Below are positions 7,930 through 15,102 of a stretch of DNA of 64,000 bases, one piece after another. The notes beneath the pieces are model-generated. The model saw only the letters and a list, made by a program, of their open reading frames with translations. It was not told the origin of the DNA and did not search any database. Both the position numbers and the translations under genes were made by a program. This DNA is from a virus. Where the stretch lies: positions 186,001 through 250,000 of the IMG/VR virus record IMGVR_UViG_3300029267_004162. One strand, given 5' to 3'. Position 1 is the stretch's first letter; the number at the start of each line of letters is the position of its first letter.

Positions 7930-10422
7930 CTAGCAAGCAGAGTATGAACAAGCATAACACTTAACGCATTTGCCTTCACTTACAACCAAACGATTACCAC
8001 ATTCTGGGCACCGAAGTTCAAACGCGTCATCGGCTTGGTTACTACCACCAAACTGCCCAGCCGTTTCTAATTTGTCTAATTCATCAGCCGACAAAGTAGA
8101 TTCACCCAACAACAGAGCCTTTACACCGAATTTTTCTTTAGCAATAGCATATCTGCTTAGAGCCTTGGCTAGTGCATCCGCTAGTGACCCAATTTTGCCA
8201 TCTTTAGATGGAAGTTGCAAGGTACTACTAATTCCACTTAACTGACGGATAATGTACTTAAGAGAACCCCCGGATCGCAGATACAGACTACTCAACCGGC
8301 AAATGGCTTCCAAATCAGCGGCTGCGATTTCTCCACCTTTCCCCAATTGAGCAAAAACTTCTAACTCCCGGTCTTGTTGGGGGTCAATTGAGACGTGAAT
8401 ATGCAGGTTCCCGAATGGAGAAGTCTGTCTGAGTTTAATAGAAGCAGTGAATCGAGGAGTGGGATCCGGATCAATTTGTCTGGATTTGCTTAAATCTTCC
8501 ACCCTGTTTCCCATAGACATGGGTTGACTGGACCGTGATCCATCGCGATAAATCGTAATTCCTTTGCACCCCAAATCATAGGCTAATTGGTACGCCCGGT
8601 CAACTGCACCAGGCTCACAATCCTTATCCAAATTCGCAGTCTTTGAAACTGCGTTATCGGTGAACTTTTGTACAGCCGCTTGCATCATTACGTGCTGATC
8701 AGCGGTGATATCAGCAGTAGTTAAAAACACGTCTTTGATTTGCTGCGGGATTGATTCCACGTCCCGGAGAGACTGATTTTTAGAAACCTCTATCAACACT
8801 TCATCAGTTAACAACCCCTCTTGCCTCAATACTTCTTGGAAAACTGGGTTGATTTCCAACAAGGGTTTGCTGTCCTCCCGTTCCTTCATAATATTACGAT
8901 CGAACACCAAAGCAAACAAGGGTTCTACTCCCCCGCTACACCCAGCCAGTATAGAAATAGTCCCAGTAGGAGCGACAGTCGTGATACGAATGTTTCTACG
9001 CCGGGGCGCCCCTTCATCTTTGTATTCATTATAAGCCCCATAGTACCCCCGGTTCTCACCCAACCACTCCGAAGCTTCGTGAGAAGTCTCTTGGATAAAT
9101 TGCATGATCTTTTCGGCCAGATCAAAACTCTCTCCCGAACCATATTTAATTCGTAATTTATAAAAGAGATCAGCCAAGCCCATAATACCTAACCCAATGT
9201 CCCGAGTCACAGCGGTTACTTTGGCTATTTCTGGAGTTGCCCAAGAACTAGTTGAAACCACGTTATCCAGGAATCGAGTAGCGTCGAGGGTGCATTGGTG
9301 TAAGGCGTCCCAGTCAATTTGGGGGATTCCATTCGCATCTTCGAATACAAAGGCAGACACGTTAATCGAACCTAAGACGCATGCGCCGTTCGGGGGGAGC
9401 GGCGTCTCGCCACACGGGTTCGTGGCTTCAATTTCGATGGGCAGTGGGAAATCATTGTTCACGCGGTCGATAAAGCATAGCCCCGGTTCCCCGGTTTGCC
9501 AAGCGTTCTGTACAATGATTTCCCATATATCGGCTACAGTTATGACTTGTTCTTGAGGAGTACCATCCTCAACTGGGAACAAATCATCAAGCGAATAACA
9601 CGAATTGATAAGTTTATAATCGTGTATTCCATTGGCCGACACCTCCGCCGCCTTGCGACAAACATCGATCAAACGGTGAGGCAAGTAGTATTCTGCGTGG
9701 TTTCGCGGGTTAACCACCCGTAAAGGATTTTCTGGTTTCTTCCGAAGTTCATACATGAACCACTCCGGAATCTTCACAGAAATATTGTATGAATTAAATA
9801 GGGCGAGGTCTTGTTTAGCAAACAGGAATTTCAGTATGTCCACGGCAAAGACATTCATCATTCCCATGTTGGCCCCCCGACGCTTACCACCCTGGGAAAT
9901 GGCGTCTGTTACAGCATTTAACACCCCCCAGAATAAGATGGGTCCGCCTGCCCGGCCCCCGGTGCTAGAAACGATGTCCCCGGTTGGGCGGAGACGATCC
10001 AGGGGGATGCCCGTCCCGCCGCCCCCCGCTTGAATGTCACAAATATCCTTGGCACATTTCATGATGGACTCGCGGTCATCATCGAGAGCCAAAACAAAAC
10101 AGGCGGACAACCCCAACTTCCCGTTTCTTCCCGCGTTCATCAGACACGGAGTGTTGGGAAGAAATTTCCCAGTAGCCATTAAATCATGGAAATTGGCGTA
10201 TAACTCAGTTAAATCCCGTTTTCGTGATATCCATCCCTGTTTAGCCTCTGTTGAAGCTATCGCCCACGCTACTCGGCGATAGACATCTTCAGGTTCTTCT
10301 GTCGTCTTGCCCTCGGCATCTCGCGCTACATAGCGAGTTTCCAGCACCTTTTTGGCGTTAGGAGTTATCTGAGGCGCGGTTAATTCGACATTTGCTGGGG
10401 GTGCAACCGGTATATTTTTCAA
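7930..10422 (-). CDS. nrdJ: adenosylcobalamin-dependent ribonucleotide reductase (class II)
   Basis: 830 residues. The 10-strand barrel motifs are plain: SACF with the redox cysteine C108, the substrate loop DRLRPTGDIVSS, the radical-site NPCGE (C337) and the partner C348 in GACVLGSIN. The C-terminus has a cysteine-rich tail CPECG...CVKCYACSYSAC that reloads the active site, as in NrdJ. It reduces ribonucleotides to deoxyribonucleotides using B12, with no separate small subunit or oxygen need. The start is a TTG 39 bases before a TTCGTTATAAA motif. It anchors the nucleotide set with dCMP deaminase, NDK and the 5'-deoxynucleotidase. Confidence 0.95.
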   Translation of the reverse strand: MKNIPVAPPANVELTAPQITPNAKKVLETRYVARDAEGKTTEEPEDVYRRVAWAIASTEAKQGWISRKRDLTELYANFHDLMATGKFLPNTPCLMNAGRNGKLGLSACFVLALDDDRESIMKCAKDICDIQAGGGGTGIPLDRLRPTGDIVSSTGGRAGGPILFWGVLNAVTDAISQGGKRRGANMGMMNVFAVDILKFLFAKQDLALFNSYNISVKIPEWFMYELRKKPENPLRVVNPRNHAEYYLPHRLIDVCRKAAEVSANGIHDYKLINSCYSLDDLFPVEDGTPQEQVITVADIWEIIVQNAWQTGEPGLCFIDRVNNDFPLPIEIEATNPCGETPLPPNGACVLGSINVSAFVFEDANGIPQIDWDALHQCTLDATRFLDNVVSTSSWATPEIAKVTAVTRDIGLGIMGLADLFYKLRIKYGSGESFDLAEKIMQFIQETSHEASEWLGENRGYYGAYNEYKDEGAPRRRNIRITTVAPTGTISILAGCSGGVEPLFALVFDRNIMKEREDSKPLLEINPVFQEVLRQEGLLTDEVLIEVSKNQSLRDVESIPQQIKDVFLTTADITADQHVMMQAAVQKFTDNAVSKTANLDKDCEPGAVDRAYQLAYDLGCKGITIYRDGSRSSQPMSMGNRVEDLSKSRQIDPDPTPRFTASIKLRQTSPFGNLHIHVSIDPQQDRELEVFAQLGKGGEIAAADLEAICRLSSLYLRSGGSLKYIIRQLSGISSTLQLPSKDGKIGSLADALAKALSRYAIAKEKFGVKALLLGESTLSADELDKLETAGQFGGSNQADDAFELRCPECGNRLVVSEGKCVKCYACSYSAC

Positions 10423-10461
10423 AGGAACACTCTATTAAAGGTTATTGTTTATGTGGTATGA

Positions 10462-10472
10462 TTTATAACGAA
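10462..10472 (-). promoter_or_regulatory. TTCGTTATAAA motif upstream of nrdJ
   Basis: Read leftwards the sequence is TTCGTTATAAA, about 40 bases before the nrdJ start. The same 11 bases occur at 19830-19840 at the head of the leftward block. No sigma-70 -35 box is at the right distance, so it may be a phage-type promoter core. This is inference from recurrence and position. Confidence 0.35.
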
Positions 10473-10503
10473 CCAATACTTCTAAGTTCATTCATTGCAA
10501 CTT

Positions 10504-10893
10504 CTATCTCTCCTGACCAAAGAGTAACCAAAGCGTTTGCGCCGGGGGTTGTACTTCAAGTTGATCCCCGAAACAGACTTGTACTACCCCGACCTCCCCC
10601 ACTAGGGTTCCACTGCCAAAGACATCCTGGCAGAGACGAGCCCTTTTAGGTTGAAAAACAGACTGCCCAAAACTAAACCCATCCACCTCGTGTTGACGAC
10701 TATCAAGATCACACCTCGCACACCGGTTGACGGAGGGGCCAATAGCTCCATCTCCTCCCGGCGGGAGTTTGGTATTGGCTATGAAATAGTCAAGACAGTA
10801 AGAGTTGTGAGACCTGAGAATCAGGACGTATCAACTCTTACAACGTACATCAGGAGATGGACATACAACCCCTAGAAGGGGTTCAACCAAAAG
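10504..10893 (-). pseudogene. possible decayed reading frame upstream of nrdJ
   Basis: This part of the 615-base gap between nrdJ and the next gene (10423-11037) is open leftwards in one frame for about 109 codons, broken once by a TGA near 10832, and lacks a good ATG. The translated text has paired cysteines (NRCARCDLDSRQHEVDGF, then RLCQDVFGSGTLVGEVG), which looks protein-like. A GTG at 10686 would give only the last 60 residues. A short inverted repeat AACCCC-TAGAA-GGGGTT lies at 10867-10883. The rest of the gap is AT-rich and holds a 7-base-arm palindrome at 10913-10928. It could equally be leader RNA of nrdJ. Confidence 0.3.
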
Positions 10894-11037
10894 GTAAAAA
10901 TTTGTCCATTAATGATTAAAATTAATCAGTATTACGCATATAAGGGTTTATTGCCGATTATTGCGCATCGCCGAATTGGGGGGCGGGGGGAACGGGGCAT
11001 CACTCTATGGATGCTTGGGTCCGTCCCTTGATTAAAT

Positions 11038-12111
11038 TTAAGAATTAGAAGCAATTTGTAATGCAGGTAACCAAATCTGCATTACTACTTTGTTCCTGAG
11101 ACACGCTTCAGTCCCAGGGAGGACAAAAATCGATCCACCAGTCCATCGCAATAAAAAGAAGGACTTGTGGTAACTCCCAAGACAAGATCCGTTAAGCGTC
11201 CAAGGGGCGTCAACGTGCACACGCTCCACATCGGACGGTAACTTCAAATTAACTTCAAGAGAGCTTCCTAATGGTGATCCAACCCACCCACCACCGCAGT
11301 TAATGGCAGCAGCGGGGAATTCGATCAATGAAACCAACCTACTATCCCTGTAATATTCAATTAGTAGAAATGATTCGTTACCTGGTTCGGACAGGCATAG
11401 CCGAACCGAAAACGCATTACATACTCTACGCAATGGATTCCGCCGGTCGGAGTGTGTCGCTCCTGAACGGTGCCTCCTTTTATACTGCATAGGGGTTGTT
11501 GAATGCCTGAATGATCGCCCTTTTGGGTGGCTACTTGTTCGACTCGGATTAACTTTTTTACCGGTCTTTACTTTCGGAAACATCGTTCCACTTACCTGAC
11601 CACGACTGCTACACGAGTTAAACTTAGCCACAGAATCATTTCCTGCCCGGTCTCCACTGCTCTCGGAAGGGTAACGCGAAATATGGATCGACGAGGCAAG
11701 GACTTTGACATTGGCCACCACTACGGAATTGACTTCCGGGGACGGGCTCCAACGCCTAGTTGTAGACACGTGGTGCGCACCGCAATAACCACGTAATTTG
11801 CCAGCTACGCTTTGGGCTATCTCTTCTGGCTTGAGATATCCTGATTCCTTCTGGTGATGTCGCGGCATCAGACCAAAAAGGGGATGAGAAGCTCGGTAGG
11901 CACATGTAGTTGGTATATCTTCCAACCTGCCCTGTGTACTGCTCGGCTCCGGAGTCAGTGTACTGCGATAGTCATAATCTATCAGCAATAGTGGGATAGA
12001 TTTGACGGTAGTCGTGTCAGGCGTGAGTACCACCCCTGACACAGTCGTCATGGCAATAGGTTCGTCGTTAATCAGTTGACTAACACGTGCTCTGCTATAT
12101 ACCAGGGTCAA
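11038..12111 (-). CDS. 357-residue protein of unknown function
   Basis: A long open frame that chance would rarely give. The C-terminal third reads like a beta-rich domain (LLIEYYRDSRLVSLIEFPAAA, then VNLKLPSDVERVHV), while the middle is Ser/Arg-rich and looks disordered (about residues 140-230). I do not recognise a family. The start is uncertain: TTG at 12111 has a weak AGG before it, and ATG at 12051 has none. Codon use looks less regular than in its neighbours. It lies in the oddest stretch of the leftward block, beside a tRNA-like element. It could be a cargo gene or a virion protein. Confidence 0.45.
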   Translation of the reverse strand: MTLVYSRARVSQLINDEPIAMTTVSGVVLTPDTTTVKSIPLLLIDYDYRSTLTPEPSSTQGRLEDIPTTCAYRASHPLFGLMPRHHQKESGYLKPEEIAQSVAGKLRGYCGAHHVSTTRRWSPSPEVNSVVVANVKVLASSIHISRYPSESSGDRAGNDSVAKFNSCSSRGQVSGTMFPKVKTGKKVNPSRTSSHPKGRSFRHSTTPMQYKRRHRSGATHSDRRNPLRRVCNAFSVRLCLSEPGNESFLLIEYYRDSRLVSLIEFPAAAINCGGGWVGSPLGSSLEVNLKLPSDVERVHVDAPWTLNGSCLGSYHKSFFLLRWTGGSIFVLPGTEACLRNKVVMQIWLPALQIASNS

Positions 12112-12244
12112 ACCTAAACCTACGTCTTGTCGCGATGTATTCCATTGATTAATAAACTCGCGATCTCATTCCCCACAACAAGTGGGCAACCCAGATGATA
12201 TCGACCTGGGACTGGATCAATCAATGAATTGTCTAAAACCACAT

Positions 12245-12349
12245 TCGCATTGGGAATCGAACCCAATTTTACCATTACGAATAAAACTGACGCCGCCTAA
12301 CAGACGGCGTCGGAACTCTACCAACACATGGCAGGTGAGCTACATATCG
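12245..12349 (-). other. tRNA-like structured element (degenerate tRNA?)
   Basis: Read leftwards, this contains a perfect T-arm (TTGGG-TTCGATT-CCCAA), a 3' strand TGCGAAT that pairs with ATTCGTA only 9 bases upstream of the T-arm, a hairpin whose 7-base loop CTGTTAG would give a GTT (Asn) anticodon on a GC-rich stem, and a D-arm-like GCTCA...TTGGTAGAGT with about 10 extra loop bases. The parts do not fold into a normal cloverleaf because the acceptor 5' strand is in the wrong place. It may be a decayed or inserted-into tRNA, or a stand-alone acceptor/T-arm minihelix. Further hairpins lie downstream (CCCAC-TTGTT-GTGGG near 12176). Confidence 0.4.
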
Positions 12350-12650
12350 TCATTTGGATGTTCAATAACTCCACCCCCTCTACTACATTGTGAAATCTGC
12401 CAGTCACCACATCATAACCAAGACAGTCATCGGGGTCAGTATGACCCTCTAACCACGGCAATAGAAAACAACAAACTGACACACTGGTTACAGATAACAC
12501 ACCAGGTTCGCCAGATACAACAGCAGGCACACCATCTTCTATTGGCTCACTGGTCATCTGTGCGGATGTCTCACGTAAGCTTTCGATGATTCCAAACCCA
12601 ACTAGAAATCCAATTAGGACAGGCAGACCATTAGTAATGATCCTTCTCAT
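12318..12650 (-). CDS. exported or membrane-anchored 110-residue protein
   Basis: Starts at the ATG 12650 with AAGGAAGGGA upstream. The first 25 residues (MRRIITNGLPVLIGFLVGFG) form a basic-then-hydrophobic signal peptide or anchor. The rest is acidic, with four or five cysteines, and ends in SSPAMCW inside the tRNA-like element, so the last codons overlap that structure. No family recognised. It may act in the envelope. Confidence 0.55.
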   Translation of the reverse strand: MRRIITNGLPVLIGFLVGFGIIESLRETSAQMTSEPIEDGVPAVVSGEPGVLSVTSVSVCCFLLPWLEGHTDPDDCLGYDVVTGRFHNVVEGVELLNIQMTICSSPAMCW

Positions 12651-12751
12651 CAATCGGTCCCTTCCTTACTGTCATCTGTTTTGGGGGTATGACAAAGCAA
12701 AGACGCCGCGAAGATGCGCAACACACATTATGACACATAGCAAATCACCGG

Positions 12752-13123
12752 CTATTGTTCGTTACTACCTTCAACTCCGCGAGAGATACGTTCTGTTGTA
12801 CGAATCTTCAGGTTCATCAAAGCAAGTTTAACACTCGTTAAAGCCTTCGCGTTTGCTTCACAGGCGTATTTGCCTTGTTGAAACCCTTCTAAGCGGTCAA
12901 TTACAACAGCCAATAGAGATTCATTTGTCAGACCGTTTGGACCGGCTTCTTGAAGGGGACCGTGTTGGAAGTTAACGGTGACCCCCTGCTCTGGACTCAT
13001 TTTAGGCCCCCAGTTTATATCGTACACATGACAAGCGTTTCCGGGACCGGGTTCATCTATAACTTCAATAGCTATACTGTTTCGTTCTTCATCCGCTATG
13101 TGTGTGGTAATTGTCCGTGACAC
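12752..13123 (-). CDS. Acb2/Tad1 hairpin-type protein, putative cyclic-nucleotide sponge
   Basis: 123 residues. The C-terminal half follows the pattern of the Acb2/Tad1 hairpin family: NFQHGPLQEAGPNGLTNE, then a helix AVVIDRLEGFQ, then the second helix with ALMNLKIRTTERISRGVEG. Members of this family known to me bind cyclic dinucleotides or trinucleotides made by CBASS (and some bind Thoeris signals), so the phage escapes abortive infection. The N-terminal 60 residues are an extra beta-rich part seen in some relatives. It has no enzyme motif, which fits a sponge. The family match is by memory of conserved residues and needs a profile search; the anti-defence role is inferred. Confidence 0.65.
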   Translation of the reverse strand: MSRTITTHIADEERNSIAIEVIDEPGPGNACHVYDINWGPKMSPEQGVTVNFQHGPLQEAGPNGLTNESLLAVVIDRLEGFQQGKYACEANAKALTSVKLALMNLKIRTTERISRGVEGSNEQ

Positions 13124-13220
13124 GACTCTTCTACCTCACCTTAAATGCCATTGTTAGATGATGGATCGTTCGTTCAAACTTAGCCATTATGGTCGTAGCC
13201 GCCAGCGATAAGCATTTGGT

Positions 13221-13781
13221 TCACTCCGGATCCGGTGGGGGTGAATTATTAGGACGGGAAACAGGTGGTGGTACTGGCGGGGTTGGGGACTTGGGCAAGA
13301 TGTTACCAAATCGTTTGGTCGGGGGGATAACGCTGTAAGCATCCAGGAAGTCTATTCCTGTGCCATACAAATCCACGACAATCGCATAGGTCTCTGGATT
13401 TTCCTGTCGCCACTTACGCTTCAGTGACAGGGGTACGATCCAGAAATAATCCCTGTGATCTGCATTAACGGTAACAATTTGCATACCGTTAAAGAAGCTT
13501 CGAATGAAGAAACCGGGTGTTAATTTCTGGGGCCAGTCTTCCGGTGGGTTTTTGGTGAGAGGTTTTATAGGTGTGGTGATGAAACACCCCCGAGGCTGGC
13601 CGGGTTCTGTTTCCTTGGTCACGTCTACTAACCAAAAGGCATTCTCTAATTCTTTGATGCGGTGTTGGTTATCGTCTAACCAGATACGGTCTGGGACTGC
13701 GATTTTCCCCAGGGTGGCTGAACAAATGATGTTACCTTTTGTGGGGTTATCATTGCGAAAAAACTTGATTACTGTTTTCAA
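13221..13781 (-). CDS. hypothetical protein with Pro-rich tail
   Basis: 186 residues. A folded N-terminal part (about 1-145, mixed beta) is followed by a disordered tail of Pro, Ser and Asn (KSPTPPVPPPVSRPNNS). Starts at TTG behind AAGGTG. It lies just below a run of likely virion genes read the same way, so it may be a virion or assembly protein. No family recognised. Confidence 0.62.
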   Translation of the reverse strand: MKTVIKFFRNDNPTKGNIICSATLGKIAVPDRIWLDDNQHRIKELENAFWLVDVTKETEPGQPRGCFITTPIKPLTKNPPEDWPQKLTPGFFIRSFFNGMQIVTVNADHRDYFWIVPLSLKRKWRQENPETYAIVVDLYGTGIDFLDAYSVIPPTKRFGNILPKSPTPPVPPPVSRPNNSPPPDPE

Positions 13782-13790
13782 CGCGACACC

Positions 13791-14081
13791 TTACACTTTC
13801 AGAAGTGAATTTATGAATTCAGCAATTTCTTTTAACATTTCTAATAGCTGGCGAGAAGCAGAGGAATGGGCATCCTCTACGGAAGGCGAACTGGCTTCTG
13901 TGGTAATGAAATTATCTTGCCATATTTGGAGAGATAGTCTTACCTTATAAACGAACCTATCTTTTTCTTTTTGTTGGCTAACGTTATACACCAGCTTCTT
14001 CTTTTTAGACAACTCCGTTGCGTCAACACCCTGAGTTTCCAAAAACCGCATGACAAGATCTGGCCTGTACGCTCTCGCCAT
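13791..14081 (-). CDS. hypothetical 96-residue protein
   Basis: Charged helical protein with no known domain. ATG behind AGGAT. It starts two bases after the end of the next upstream gene and lies between two putative virion genes, so it may be a small structural or chaperone protein. Function unknown. Confidence 0.62.
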   Translation of the reverse strand: MARAYRPDLVMRFLETQGVDATELSKKKKLVYNVSQQKEKDRFVYKVRLSLQIWQDNFITTEASSPSVEDAHSSASRQLLEMLKEIAEFINSLLKV

Positions 14082-14083
14082 AA

Positions 14084-14947
14084 CTAGATCCTATTCGTAG
14101 TGATATCTAGTATTTGAATGTCACCCACCAAAAGCAAATCCAGAATAGTGTTCGCTAGAGTGGGGGCTTGTTGACTGATTAGCGGTTGGATCTCAAACGA
14201 ATCCACTGCTCCGGTACAACTAAAGGTTTGCACATACTCATAGTTGGGTAACAATTCAATCTTTACTGTGCTACCTATAGATCCGATTACCCGAATACAA
14301 GCGGATTGGATAACACCCGCCAACCCGATCTGAATCTGGGCTCCACTGGTTTCATACACTGGACCAAAATCATTCACTACCAAAGTCAGATCGGTCGAAG
14401 AACTTAGGTGGTAATGGAAAGGCGGGATTTTCTTTTCCACCGCCTTGGCAGCATCAATCACGCTCAATTCTGTTGGTTGGACAATCCAATACCAGTCATC
14501 AGGGTCTGATCCAGAGAGCCATTGCATATGACCTATGACGAGGAACTCATACTCCGCCTCTAACAGGCCCAAATCTTGATAGGTCAAAATGTCCATGTTT
14601 TCATCAGACAGGAACCCTTCGACTATCATGTATTTGGATTCTGAGCTTCTTGTAGTGGTTCCTAGAATCGAGTAGGCCACAACCGTGAAGGAAGCAAGAG
14701 ACCCTTTGCTGACAGTAGGCAACGGTAAAGTGATTAGTTGCTGTTCTTCGATCACTTTACCAGAGGCATACATGTATTTGAATCCAACCGATTCAGAAGA
14801 GTGTACAACCAAAGTGCTGTTGTTGGTGTCTATCTGAATCGGTGGTGAACGGTAGACACCTCTCGGAATGATGTGTTGCATCCAAGCATTTAGTTTGTTG
14901 AAGGGCATAGGGGATAAGAAATCCCACCATCTTAGTTGTTTAGCCAC
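14084..14947 (-). CDS. putative virion protein, 287 residues
   Basis: Beta-rich protein with regular Thr/Ser-containing strands and a C-terminal region of alternating hydrophobics (IQIGLAGVIQSACIRVIGSIGSTVKIELL), typical of tail or baseplate proteins. GTG start behind AGGTAGGG. Placed in a leftward cluster with the 659-residue protein and the 323-residue protein. I see no specific family; the structural call rests on composition and company. Confidence 0.55.
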   Translation of the reverse strand: MAKQLRWWDFLSPMPFNKLNAWMQHIIPRGVYRSPPIQIDTNNSTLVVHSSESVGFKYMYASGKVIEEQQLITLPLPTVSKGSLASFTVVAYSILGTTTRSSESKYMIVEGFLSDENMDILTYQDLGLLEAEYEFLVIGHMQWLSGSDPDDWYWIVQPTELSVIDAAKAVEKKIPPFHYHLSSSTDLTLVVNDFGPVYETSGAQIQIGLAGVIQSACIRVIGSIGSTVKIELLPNYEYVQTFSCTGAVDSFEIQPLISQQAPTLANTILDLLLVGDIQILDITTNRI

Positions 14948-14970
14948 GGCTAACCCTACCTGTATTGGTT

Positions 14971-15102
14971 TTAACTGCTGGTGGTTGAATGGCCATATCC
15001 CATTTGGTTGGGGAGTACGAGGAAAGTAGTGTGGATCTTTGGGATAAACAAAGGTTGATACCCTCGGTCTAAGGGAGTGGGATAAACTCGTTTCTTTGTC
15101 AT
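14971..15102 (-). CDS. 43-residue protein between virion genes
   Basis: Its ATG overlaps the stop of the large virion gene as ATGA. The product is a short Pro/Tyr-containing peptide (VYPTPLDRGYQPLFIPK) without known motif. The precise junction on one side and only 23 bases to the next gene on the other support it as real. Confidence 0.5.
   Translation of the reverse strand: MTKKRVYPTPLDRGYQPLFIPKIHTTFLVLPNQMGYGHSTTSS

Noticed and set aside
10504-10686. 60-residue gene starting at GTG upstream of nrdJ
   Set aside because: Poor start and no Shine-Dalgarno; the frame continues upstream, so it is treated as part of a possible decayed frame.
10820-10840. TGA recoded as an amino acid
   Set aside because: Many neighbouring genes end at TGA in ATGA overlaps, so TGA is a stop here.
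10423-11037. Cobalamin riboswitch before the B12-dependent reductase
   Set aside because: I could not find the B12 box or the conserved core; a covariance search would settle it.
12245-12349. tmRNA
   Set aside because: The T-arm fits but there is no G-rich 5' tRNA half and no tag reading frame.
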